Made by a program: the position numbers and the translations under genes. Of a stretch of DNA of 21,325 nt, positions 6,500 to 14,080 are shown one piece after another. A model generated the notes under the pieces. It did no database searches. It had not been told where the DNA came from and was given only the letters and a program-made list of their open reading frames with translations. The stretch lies in NCBI GenBank assembly GCA_963929765.1, contig CAWVKD010000016.1:1-21325 (forward strand), read 5' to 3'. Position 1 is the stretch's first letter. Each line of letters opens with the position of its first letter. Origin of the DNA: RGIG529 sp963929765. GTDB taxonomy: Bacteria; Bacillota; Clostridia; Oscillospirales; Oscillospiraceae.

Positions 6500-7966
6500 A
6501 TGGCCTTTGATGTTGCCATCATTGGCGGTGGACTACTGGGTTGCTTTGCTGCAAGGAACATTCGGCGGTGGAATCTATCGGCAGCGATCATTGAACAACG
6601 AGAGGATGTATGTACTGGATTTTCCCGGGCAAATACCGCTATCATATACCCAGGTTATGATAACAAGCCTGGCAGTTTAAAAGCAGAATTAACGGTACAA
6701 GCAAATACATCTTTTGACAATTTATGCCGCGAACTTGACGTGCCTTTTTCTCGTTGTGGTTCTCTCATGGTCAGTTATGGTAAACGCGCTGACAAAGTAC
6801 TCCTAACAAAATATGAACAGGGGCAAAAAAATGGCGTCCCCGGCCTTCGCCTTCTCTCTGGACAGGAAGCAAAAAGGATTGAGCCTGAGTTGAGAGACGG
6901 TATTTGTTCTGCATTATACGCACCTACCACTGGAACAGTAAACCCTTGGGAACTTGGAATCGCTGCTTTTGAAAATGCAGTTGATAATGGCGTGACTCCT
7001 TTTTTAAATACAAAAGTACACAATATCAAAAGGATGGATAAAAAATATCTCATTCAAACAAACCGTGGGGAAATATGGGCCAAAGTGATTCTCAATTGCG
7101 CCGGATGGAATGCTGATAAGATACAGGAACTTCTGTTTCCCCCTAGTGTTCGGATCATTGTAGATGCAGCTGATTATCTGGTGCTCGATCGAAAGATACG
7201 ACATAAACCAACACATATCATTATGCACGAACCAGAAGAAGACGGCAAAGGATTGACTGCAGTTCCAACTGTGGAAGGCAATCTGCTTCTTGGCCCTTCT
7301 CAACGGGCAGCCACAATACCCTTTGCAACAACAGAAGACGGGTTAGAATTTGTACGTAAAACCACGGCACAAATATTGCCGAATGTAGAACGCGACTGTG
7401 TGATCCGTTCATTTGGAGCGATTCGTCCCAATCCATACCGGGTAAAATGGGAACACGGAACATATGTTCGTGATGAAAAGAACATTGGTAGTTTTGTAAT
7501 TGACCACCCTGAGTATGGATTTTGGAGTCTCATTGGCATCAAAACACCAGGACTTACCTGCTCCAATGAGTTGGGAAAACGAATTGCTGAACAAGCGGCG
7601 GACTATTTACATGCAGCAGAAAATCCGGCCTTTTCTCCTGATCGTGTATCCATAAAAAAAGCACATGCTTTAAGTCTGGAAGAACGTGCTTCACACATCC
7701 GGGAAAATCCTGATTACGGAGAAATTATCTGCTACTGTGAAGATATCTCAAAAGCAGAAATCATCCAGGCCATCCAACGCGGTGCTGTAACAGTTGATGG
7801 CGTTAAGCGCCGGATTGGTGCAACCATGGGACGATGCCAGGGTAGCAGGTGCCAACAAAAGATTGTAGAGATATTGGCAGAGGAACTTGGCGTTTCCATC
7901 TATGAAATACGTAAAGACGGTGGACACTCTTATATTCTGGGGGGTATGCAGGATGGAACGATATGA
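6500..7966 (+). CDS. FAD-dependent dehydrogenase with C-terminal BFD-type [2Fe-2S] domain (GlpA/LhgO-like)
   Basis: This 488-residue flavoprotein starts with a Rossmann dinucleotide fold (DVAIIGGGLLGCFAARN, residues 3-19), followed by a DAO-type FAD oxidoreductase body to about residue 375. The C-terminal BFD-like domain has four cysteines in the spacing C411-x-C413-x32-C446-x4-C451 (ICYCED and GRCQGSRC), as in the GlpA subunit of anaerobic glycerol-3-phosphate dehydrogenase and related 2-hydroxyacid oxidases. GAGGTGA at 6484-6490 serves as SD site. The end overlaps the next flavoprotein by 14 bases, so they are likely translated together and form a complex. The substrate is unknown. The setting beside an aldehyde oxidoreductase and pterin genes suggests an electron-transfer partner, but a GlpA- or LhgO-like dehydrogenase fits the domains equally well. 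Confidence 0.87.
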   Translation: MAFDVAIIGGGLLGCFAARNIRRWNLSAAIIEQREDVCTGFSRANTAIIYPGYDNKPGSLKAELTVQANTSFDNLCRELDVPFSRCGSLMVSYGKRADKVLLTKYEQGQKNGVPGLRLLSGQEAKRIEPELRDGICSALYAPTTGTVNPWELGIAAFENAVDNGVTPFLNTKVHNIKRMDKKYLIQTNRGEIWAKVILNCAGWNADKIQELLFPPSVRIIVDAADYLVLDRKIRHKPTHIIMHEPEEDGKGLTAVPTVEGNLLLGPSQRAATIPFATTEDGLEFVRKTTAQILPNVERDCVIRSFGAIRPNPYRVKWEHGTYVRDEKNIGSFVIDHPEYGFWSLIGIKTPGLTCSNELGKRIAEQAADYLHAAENPAFSPDRVSIKKAHALSLEERASHIRENPDYGEIICYCEDISKAEIIQAIQRGAVTVDGVKRRIGATMGRCQGSRCQQKIVEILAEELGVSIYEIRKDGGHSYILGGMQDGTI

Positions 7967-8858
7967 CATTCTTGTTGTAGGTGCGGGTGCAGCTGGAATG
8001 GCAGCATCTGTTGCGGCATATGATGCAGGTTGCCGAAATATTCTACTTGTTGATCGTGCCCCTACACTCGGTGGAGTCCTTCTCCAGTGTTTACACCACG
8101 GATTTGGCCTAACCACCTTTGGAAATGAATTAACAGGCCCTGAATATGCCTTGCGTATGTCCGAACAACTTCAAAAAACAAATGCAAAAAAGAGGATGGA
8201 AACTCACGTTATTTCTATCACTTCTGATAAAACGGCATTGCTATCAAATCGCAACGGATTGTATTCTATAGCTTTTGACCAACTCATACTTGCATCCGGT
8301 TGCCGGGAAAAACCCATTGGTGCACTTCCCATCAGTGGCACACGTCCTTCTGGTATCTTCACTGCAGGTCAAGCCCAGGAAATGATCCATCTGCGGCATC
8401 AAGATCTTGGCAATCATGTCTTGATCCTAGGCAGCGGAGATCTGGGCATGATCATGGCACAGCGTTTTGCTCTTGAGGGAAAACATGTTATTGCAGTTGT
8501 GGAACAAAAACCGCATTACAGCGGTCTTGCAAGAAATTATCATCGGTGCATTGAGCCGTACAAAATACCACTTCTCTGCTCCGCTACCATCACTGAAATA
8601 CGGGGGGATGACCGTATCACTGGTGTGACTTTGCAATCTCTTAACACTGGAAAATGTCAATATCTCCCCTGTGACACACTGATCACTGCCGTTGGTCTTG
8701 TTCCCGACCAGGAACTTGTTCAAGATCTTGAAGATTTGAATTGGGTTCACCTCTCTGGAAATTGTAACCGAGTACACAGCATCGTTGATTCTGCTGTGTC
8801 AGAAGCTTCTATGGTGGGAGAGCGTGCTTATCAAAACATCAAATTCCAACATGGTTAA
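7953..8858 (+). CDS. NAD(P)/FAD-dependent pyridine nucleotide-disulfide-type oxidoreductase
   Basis: This 301-residue flavoprotein carries two dinucleotide-binding folds. An FAD site lies at residues about 4-20 (YDILVVGAGAAGMAA), and an NAD(P) site lies about halfway (HVLILGSGDLGMIMAQRF). The LHHGFGLTTFGNELTGPEY and SGCREKPIGALPISGTRPSG segments are typical of the small reductase partner of GlpA- and HcnC-like dehydrogenases. I start at ATG 7953 rather than the upstream in-frame ATG at 7887, because MERYDILVVG is the natural N-terminus and the longer form lies inside the previous gene. A run of G at 7939-7944 may act as SD. The small DUF1667 protein that often follows this pair is absent. The protein is a likely redox partner of the preceding gene and could link NAD(P)H to it. 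A link to aldehyde oxidoreductase, like AorC of aromatic degraders, is inference. Confidence 0.88.
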   Translation: MERYDILVVGAGAAGMAASVAAYDAGCRNILLVDRAPTLGGVLLQCLHHGFGLTTFGNELTGPEYALRMSEQLQKTNAKKRMETHVISITSDKTALLSNRNGLYSIAFDQLILASGCREKPIGALPISGTRPSGIFTAGQAQEMIHLRHQDLGNHVLILGSGDLGMIMAQRFALEGKHVIAVVEQKPHYSGLARNYHRCIEPYKIPLLCSATITEIRGDDRITGVTLQSLNTGKCQYLPCDTLITAVGLVPDQELVQDLEDLNWVHLSGNCNRVHSIVDSAVSEASMVGERAYQNIKFQHG

Positions 8859-8983
8859 TATGAAAAGCAGCGCCCATTGATACCACTTGAATCAGAACAT
8901 TAAGATAGCATATAGAGAAAAAAATGGTAACAGCAACATGTCTCCTTTTCGATATCCACTTTTTGTTCAACAGCGAACAGTAA

Positions 8984-9012
8984 TTGACATCTTTTTGTAA
9001 ATGCGTTATTCT
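8984..9012 (+). promoter_or_regulatory. Candidate promoter 1 of the metal-uptake operon
   Basis: A perfect -35 box TTGACA (8984-8989) and TATTCT (9007-9012) are separated by 17 bases. If used, it would give a leader of about 320 bases before the lipoprotein gene at 9338. Confidence 0.45.
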
Positions 9013-9181
9013 TTAAAAAAAATAATATAGAGCGCTTTGATTATTTTTTTATTGTATTATTTAATTTAAACAGCAAAGTAGACCATATTTTATTGTTAGT
9101 TGTTTCTTTATCTTTTAACAATTTTCCCAGGAAGAAAAGATAGTGAATCATTCAATTATCAAATTCGTTTTTAAAAGCAAT

Positions 9182-9218
9182 TTGTCAAATAGCATTTAGT
9201 GTACTATTACGAAGTAAT
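9182..9218 (+). promoter_or_regulatory. Candidate promoter 2 with overlapping palindromic operator
   Basis: TTGTCA (9182-9187) and TATTAC (9205-9210) are separated by 17 bases. The dyad ATTAC-GAA-GTAAT (9206-9218) covers the -10 box and the expected transcription start, a classic place for a repressor. Its TACGAA core also occurs in the repeats upstream of the regulator gene at 2408. Repression by metal is inference. Confidence 0.4.
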
Positions 9219-9337
9219 CTCGTTTGGCTAGTGCAAAATATGCTAAGGTAGTCTTTCCCATATCCTTCACTGGGTTTGCAAATTGTTGATAGACCAAGAA
9301 CTCAATTATTTTTATTTTATTTAAAGGAGGATTCCCT

Positions 9338-10516
9338 ATGAAAAAAACAGTTGTATTTCTTCTCTCCCTGTGTATGATGCTCTCCCTCTTTGCAGGCTGT
9401 GGCAATACACAAACAAACACTCCAGCTTCCGATACCCCTGAAACTTCTGTCTCTCCAACTACATCCGAAGGGTCCGGCGAAGATCGTGTCGTCACCATTA
9501 CTGATATGAGTGGTGATGAAGTTACCATCAAAGGAGAAGTCAAAGAAATTGTCAATCTTTGGCCGGCAGGTACTAGTTCGTTCTTTGTCATGGGTGCAGG
9601 TGATCTGATTTCAGGTCTTGCAACCAATGACCCTGGTACCATGAACGCCTGGTCCCAGTTTTTCTATCCTGATTGTGTCAATATCCCTGGCCTTGGCGGT
9701 ACTTCTCCATCGGTAGAAGAAATTGTAAAATTGGAACCTGACCTTGTCATCATCCATCCGACAACAGCAAAAGACGGCCTTGCTGAACAGATCCGTCAAG
9801 CTGGTATCCCCGCTATCAACATTAACTTTAGCAATTATGAGGAAATGATCCAAGCTTACACCATTCTTGGTGAAATCCTCGGCGGTGAATACCAAGAAAA
9901 GCTGACAACATGGTGCAACACGGTACAAGAAAAAATTACAAATGTTCGCAATATTACTGCCAATCTGACAGAAGAAGAAAAACCCATTGTCTACTACATT
10001 GCTGGCCAGAAAAATACCCTTCTTGGTACCATGGCTGCAAGCTCTTCCACGTCTACCAACATTATGCAGGACTGGATCGAATCTGCAGGTGGCCGCTTTG
10101 CTTCAAAAGAAATGAATCTGGCAGCAAATGAAGCTGTTGCAGAAGAAGTATTCTCTCTCAATCCCGATGTAATCATGTGCTGTGGTATCTATCAGCATCA
10201 GCTGCGTCACGCCTTGGAAACCACCGATGGCTGGAAAGAATTAAATGCTGTTAAAAACGGCCGTGTTTATAATAACCCCTATGCTTGCTTCAACTGGGAT
10301 CGTTTTGGAATGGAAAGCCTGTTGCAAATCGACTTTGCATTGCTTTGCATTCAACCAGAGCTGGCAGAAGCCAACGGAATCACCAAGGATTCTATGATTC
10401 AAGAGATTATCGACTTCTATGCCTATTATAATGGCAAACAGATGACTGTTGAGGAAGCCACCAACATGTTCAACGGCCTCCAGCCTGATGGAACTGCCGA
10501 GTATCCTGTCGAATGA
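9338..10516 (+). CDS. Metal/oxyanion ABC transporter substrate-binding lipoprotein (TroA/BtuF-like fold, MolA-like by context)
   Basis: The 392-residue protein has a lipoprotein signal peptide: a KK-rich start, a hydrophobic core and lipobox LFAGC with the cysteine at residue 21. A Ser/Thr-rich linker follows, then a periplasmic-binding domain of the Fe/B12 type (about residues 60-355), with SVEEIVKLEPDLVI, the long connecting helix and the late WDRFGMESLLQIDFA segment. It would sit on the outer face of the membrane and deliver ligand to the FecCD-type permease next to it. The family covers siderophores, haem, cobalamin and, in the MolA branch, molybdate or tungstate. The surrounding pterin and tungsten-type genes favour the MolA-like role here. 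An AGGAGG SD site lies at 9325-9330. The stop overlaps the permease start (ATGA). Confidence 0.85.
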   Translation: MKKTVVFLLSLCMMLSLFAGCGNTQTNTPASDTPETSVSPTTSEGSGEDRVVTITDMSGDEVTIKGEVKEIVNLWPAGTSSFFVMGAGDLISGLATNDPGTMNAWSQFFYPDCVNIPGLGGTSPSVEEIVKLEPDLVIIHPTTAKDGLAEQIRQAGIPAININFSNYEEMIQAYTILGEILGGEYQEKLTTWCNTVQEKITNVRNITANLTEEEKPIVYYIAGQKNTLLGTMAASSSTSTNIMQDWIESAGGRFASKEMNLAANEAVAEEVFSLNPDVIMCCGIYQHQLRHALETTDGWKELNAVKNGRVYNNPYACFNWDRFGMESLLQIDFALLCIQPELAEANGITKDSMIQEIIDFYAYYNGKQMTVEEATNMFNGLQPDGTAEYPVE

Positions 10517-11619
10517 TGATGAATCGTACTGCAAAAAAAGTTCAAGAAAAGCAAACTCTTCCCGTTGATACAAACGGGAAGAGTTTGCATAGAGGACGGT
10601 TAAATATTTCCGATTCCGGTTATATTGTCGCATTTTGGTTTGCTTTGATCTTGCTGGTCGTTGTATTTGCTACCTCTTTGTCAGTTGGAAGGTATGGCGT
10701 CCCATTTTTTGATACGTTCCGTATCTTGCTAAGCAATCTCTTTCCCATGGATATAACATGGACTGATGTGTCCGAAGCTGTGGTTATGACTCTGCGTCTT
10801 CCCAGAACTCTTGCCGCCGTTTTATGTGGTGCGGCATTGGCATTGTCAGGTGCCTGTTATCAGAGTATTTTCAAAAACCCCATGGTTTCACCTGATCTCT
10901 TGGGTGTATCGTCAGGGGCATGTATCGGTGCTGCCATCGCCATTTTGCTCAGTGCAGGCAGCTTCATGATACAGGCAAGTGCCTTTATTTGCGGTTTGAT
11001 TACGGTAGGCATTACCACTCTGATCCCTCGTCTCATCCGGAATCAATCTACTACTGTTTTGGTGTTATCTGGAGTTGTGGTAGGTAGTCTTGCATCTTCT
11101 ATCATGAGTATTATCAAATTTGTGGCAGATACAGATACCAAATTGGCAGAAATCACTTACTGGACTATGGGATCTTTTGCAACAGTCACTTTATTGGATA
11201 TCCTTCCCATTCTTCCTACAACCTTAATTCCTATGGCCGTTATCTTATTGATGCGGTACCGATTGAATGTTCTGTCTCTTGGTGACAGTGAAGCACGATC
11301 TCTTGGCATCAATCTGCAAGCCACACGGGGCATTTTTGTGCTATGCTCCACCCTGATTACTGCAAGCTGTGTTTGTCTTGCTGGTTCCATTGGCTGGGTC
11401 GGATTGGTGATCCCCCATACAGCCCGTATGATCGTCGGTGCTGATAACAAACGAATGTTACCTATTGCTATGTTGTTTGGAAGTATTTTTATGCTCATCA
11501 TTGACATTCTTTGTCGTACCCTTACATCAGCGGAACTAAAGATCGGAATCTTGACCGGAATAATTGGTGCACCGTTCTTTATTTTCCTTTTGATCAAACA
11601 GAACAGGAGTCTGCAATGA
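10513..11619 (+). CDS. FecCD-family ABC transporter permease
   Basis: This 368-residue integral membrane protein has about nine to ten hydrophobic segments after a hydrophilic N-terminus of about 35 residues. FecCD/BtuC signatures are clear: LRLPRTLAAVLCGAALALSG, then NPMVSPDLLGVSSGA, and later GSIGWVGLVIPHTARMIVG, which contacts the ATPase. Three tandem ATG codons lie at 10513-10521. The first overlaps the upstream stop, so translation is coupled and the exact start is uncertain by two residues. It works as a homodimer with the ATPase at 11616 and the lipoprotein at 9338. In this family the cargo is usually an iron chelate or B12, but MolB-type members carry molybdate or tungstate, which fits the locus better. 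Confidence 0.92.
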   Translation: MMMNRTAKKVQEKQTLPVDTNGKSLHRGRLNISDSGYIVAFWFALILLVVVFATSLSVGRYGVPFFDTFRILLSNLFPMDITWTDVSEAVVMTLRLPRTLAAVLCGAALALSGACYQSIFKNPMVSPDLLGVSSGACIGAAIAILLSAGSFMIQASAFICGLITVGITTLIPRLIRNQSTTVLVLSGVVVGSLASSIMSIIKFVADTDTKLAEITYWTMGSFATVTLLDILPILPTTLIPMAVILLMRYRLNVLSLGDSEARSLGINLQATRGIFVLCSTLITASCVCLAGSIGWVGLVIPHTARMIVGADNKRMLPIAMLFGSIFMLIIDILCRTLTSAELKIGILTGIIGAPFFIFLLIKQNRSLQ

Positions 11620-12386
11620 TTTTAGAAGTCAAGAATTTGAGTTTTCATTATTATAACAGCCGCACTATTTTTCATGATGTCAGCTTCAGTTTGGAAAAAG
11701 GCGATGTATTGTCGATCCTTGGCACCAACGGTGCAGGCAAGTCAACCTTGCTAAATTGCATTGCTAACTTGTTTCGCCCCAACACAGGAGAGATTTTGCT
11801 CAACGGAACACCTATGTCTTCCATGCGCATGTCAGAGATTGCACGTATCATCGGTTATGTACCTCAAACCCATACTCCTGCGTATGCTTATACGGTACGT
11901 GAATTTACTGTTATGGGACGCACACCTTATATCGGCGCTTTTGCAAGACCTTCCAAAAAAGATTATCAAATCGCTGATGCGGCATTGGAGCGAATGGGGA
12001 TTACCCATCTGCGGGACAAAGCATATACGGAAATTTCAGGTGGTGAGCGACAACAGGTTGCCATCGCCCGGGTCATTACTCAGCAACCGCAAATCATCCT
12101 ACTTGACGAGCCAACGGCTCATTTGGATTATGGAAATCAATACCGTGTTGTGCAAATGGTTAAAGAACTTTCCAAAGAAGGTTATGCCCTTCTCATGACA
12201 ACCCATAATCCAGACCACGCCATCATTTTAGATGGTAAGGTGGCTATTTTAAACCGGGAAGGTGTCCTTGGCGTTGGCCAAGCAGTTGATACCTTGAACG
12301 CAGAAACACTTACAAAATTATATGGCTTGCATGTCAAAACAGTCTATGATAATGATGCAAAGCGAAACGTATGTGTCGTTTGTTAA
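11616..12386 (+). CDS. FecE/BtuD-type ABC transporter ATP-binding protein
   Basis: This 256-residue ATPase has Walker A GTNGAGKST, Q-loop GYVPQT, signature SGGERQQ, Walker B IILLDEPTAHLD and H-loop TTHNPDH, all intact. It powers the permease encoded just upstream. I start at ATG 11616, which overlaps the permease stop by four bases and has AGGAG about 7 bases upstream; a longer in-frame reading from 11511 lies inside the permease gene. The C-terminal tail (YGLHVKTVYD) is typical of iron/B12/molybdate FecE-like ATPases. It is followed 24 bases later by the CRP-WtpA fusion gene, probably on the same transcript. Confidence 0.95.
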   Translation: MILEVKNLSFHYYNSRTIFHDVSFSLEKGDVLSILGTNGAGKSTLLNCIANLFRPNTGEILLNGTPMSSMRMSEIARIIGYVPQTHTPAYAYTVREFTVMGRTPYIGAFARPSKKDYQIADAALERMGITHLRDKAYTEISGGERQQVAIARVITQQPQIILLDEPTAHLDYGNQYRVVQMVKELSKEGYALLMTTHNPDHAIILDGKVAILNREGVLGVGQAVDTLNAETLTKLYGLHVKTVYDNDAKRNVCVVC

Positions 12387-12410
12387 AAACAGAAAGCAGG
12401 AAAATGATTG

Positions 12411-13718
12411 ATGGAAAATTACAGAGAATATTTAAGTGAGCTGAAAACCACCACCCTGTTCCAGGATATGGATGACAATGAAATAATACTGCTACTGGAA
12501 GCTATGCAACCGAAAATTGAACACCGAAAAAAGGGTGACCTGGGCATTGGGCCAATCGAAAAAAACAGTTTTAAAATGATATTGCGGACAACACCGCAAA
12601 AGCCTATTGCTCCTCGCAAATTCAAATGGGACATGCCAAAGTTTGGAGAACCTGGTATGATCATGGCAGAAATTCCTTCCTTTTCTGCTATGCAGGATGC
12701 GTTGCCCAAAAGCAATCGTCGGCGGCCACCCCATCCCAAACACCTCTTGGAAGGCGATATGGATTTGCTGGTATTGACCAATGATATGATCACTGCCTAT
12801 TATAGTCCTGAAATCTCTCGCATACAGGGTATTTTCACCCGCAACATGTACGGCATTCTAGCCCAGAAAGTCTGTGACGTGCGCCACGAGCTATTCTTGA
12901 TCAGGGACGGGCGAGATATGTTCCAAGAATATGATAAAACCCTACAAATATTGACAGCAGGCGTTGTCTCATCTATCACCAAAGAAATGGTGCAGCATTG
13001 GAATTTGAAACATCCTGAATTACAAGCGGAAATGCATGTGGGCGGTTCTGTAGACTTAATTCGCAGAGTCGTTGCCGGTGAGCGTTGCGATGTTTTGATT
13101 TTAGCAGATGATACCAATATTCCAGATATGTTGATGCCAAAATGGGTCGATGGCTATACTATCTTTGCCGGTAATAGCATGGTAATCACTGCCACACCTG
13201 GCAATGATATTAACAGTCAAAACTGGAAAGAAAAGCTGCTTGCACCTGATGCTGTTTTTGGACATAAAAATCCCTATGGCGATCCTGGCGGTTATCGAGC
13301 TGTTATGGCAATGCTGCTTGCAGATCAGGTAGAAACTGGACTGTCTGACCAGCTGATGAACCATCCCGGTCACATAGGAATGGATCCCCATTTGACACCA
13401 AAGGAACTACCCCAACCCCAATATGAATTTGGTTATCGTTCAGGCGCTGTTGTATCTGGAAAACCCTTTGCGGAACTTCCTTCTTGTATGAACTTATCAG
13501 ATCCTGCACAGAAGGAGAATTATGCTAAAGTGAGCTTTTCTGTTGACGAGACGAATACGGTCGTGGGGGCACCTATTGCCCATGCCTTAACCATTCCTAA
13601 AACTGCCCAATTTCCCGAAGCAGCTCGAGCATTTGCCAAGCAGTTTTTAAGTGTCGATTTTGCATCACGTGGTTTTCTCCCGCGGCACGAGGTCGTTGGG
13701 CAAGATATTTTGAAGTAA
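12411..13718 (+). CDS. Fusion of CRP-like cyclic-nucleotide-binding fold and tungstate-binding (WtpA/ModA-like) domain, cytosolic
   Basis: This 435-residue protein has no signal peptide or lipobox. Residues 1-155 resemble a CRP/FNR sensory fold: LFQDMDDNEIILLLEAM (16-32) is the usual opening helix, FGEPGMIMAEIPSF (78-91) matches the glycine-rich phosphate-cassette region, and DLLVLTNDM to ILAQKV (118-154) matches the strand and start of the dimer helix. The CRP helix-turn-helix is missing. Residues about 178-430 instead resemble WtpA/ModA: GGSVDLIRRV (211-220), CDVLILADDTNIPDMLMP (226-243), NPYGDPGGYRAVMAM (287-301) and a C-terminal FLPRHEVVG. The segment that carries a conserved acidic ligand in WtpA seems shortened. 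As last gene of the uptake operon it may sense cytosolic tungstate or molybdate. ATG 12411 is chosen over TTG 12408. A terminator follows. Confidence 0.75.
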   Translation: MENYREYLSELKTTTLFQDMDDNEIILLLEAMQPKIEHRKKGDLGIGPIEKNSFKMILRTTPQKPIAPRKFKWDMPKFGEPGMIMAEIPSFSAMQDALPKSNRRRPPHPKHLLEGDMDLLVLTNDMITAYYSPEISRIQGIFTRNMYGILAQKVCDVRHELFLIRDGRDMFQEYDKTLQILTAGVVSSITKEMVQHWNLKHPELQAEMHVGGSVDLIRRVVAGERCDVLILADDTNIPDMLMPKWVDGYTIFAGNSMVITATPGNDINSQNWKEKLLAPDAVFGHKNPYGDPGGYRAVMAMLLADQVETGLSDQLMNHPGHIGMDPHLTPKELPQPQYEFGYRSGAVVSGKPFAELPSCMNLSDPAQKENYAKVSFSVDETNTVVGAPIAHALTIPKTAQFPEAARAFAKQFLSVDFASRGFLPRHEVVGQDILK

Positions 13719-13739
13719 TCTCTACCATAATACGAAATC

Positions 13740-13767
13740 CTGCTGTGTTACAATCAAATCACAGCAG
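13740..13767 (+). repeat. Small hairpin after the metal-uptake operon
   Basis: A perfect 8-bp stem, CTGCTGTG with CACAGCAG, encloses a 12-base loop. It lies 22 bases after the stop of the CRP-WtpA gene and has no T-run. It may protect the transcript end or act with the terminator that follows. Confidence 0.5.
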
Positions 13768-13778
13768 AACAGTTCTGA

Positions 13779-13810
13779 GAAGACGGCTTTCTGACATGGA
13801 AACCGTCTTC
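13779..13810 (+). terminator. Rho-independent terminator of the metal-uptake operon
   Basis: The stem GAAGACGG pairs with CCGTCTTC and extends inward as TTTC/GAAA after one bulged C, with a 7-base loop. A weak pyrimidine tail (TTCAT) follows. It closes the left-hand locus, and the next gene starts 266 bases later. Confidence 0.65.
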
Positions 13811-13900
13811 TTCATAATCAGAGAAACAGTACAAACGCTCCCTTTAGAATAAAATGTAAAACCAAATCTTTCTTTGATTATGATCGCGTTTTTATTTCCT

Positions 13901-14080
13901 ATGCGCAAATTCCAGTAATGCGAAAATGTTGACCTTTTGATGGAAAAAGCGCATACTATCTACCATAACATATGTCATCCTTCTTTGGAATAATGCGCCC
14001 TTCCTGTTGAAGAAGCTATAGAAAGAATCTCTGGCCAATGGATCATCGATGCACAAAAAGGCAATGAGGTGACCAAATGA
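13901..14080 (+). pseudogene. Possible decayed coding remnant before the response regulator
   Basis: One frame reads 60 codons with two internal TAA stops. The rest looks protein-like: VDLLMEKAHTIYHNICHPS, then LPVEEAIERISGQWIIDAQK. It ends with TGA overlapping the start codon of the response regulator (ATGA), as in a coupled operon. I recognise no family, and the resemblance to coding sequence may be accidental. The rest of 13811-14076 shows no other gene. Confidence 0.22.

Larger units (their letters stand above)
8859..9337 (+). promoter_or_regulatory. AT-rich 479-bp intergenic region with candidate promoters for the metal-uptake operon
   Basis: I see no gene here. Two promoter-like pairs are present, both with 17-base spacing: TTGACA/TATTCT (8984-9012) and TTGTCA/TATTAC (9182-9210). 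The second overlaps the dyad ATTAC-GAA-GTAAT (9206-9218). A CAATTTG/CAAATTG pair (9180-9186 and 9278-9284) could close a structured leader. I could not match any known riboswitch, including the molybdenum cofactor type. No clear terminator for the upstream operon was found, so readthrough is possible. Confidence 0.5.

Noticed and set aside
7887..7952. Upstream ATG for the small flavoprotein
   Set aside because: It lies inside the BFD domain gene, and the added residues do not belong to the family; MERYDILVVG at 7953 is the natural start.
8859..9337. Molybdenum/tungsten cofactor riboswitch
   Set aside because: Expected because of context, but I could not match its conserved elements here or in 1762-2407; a covariance-model search would be needed.
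9196..9642. Minus-strand 148-codon frame over the lipoprotein gene start
   Set aside because: It is mostly antisense to the signal peptide and linker of a real gene, with no SD or domain features.
11511..11615. Longer start of the FecE-like ATPase
   Set aside because: It lies within the permease gene; ATG 11616 has a good SD site and the typical ATGA overlap.
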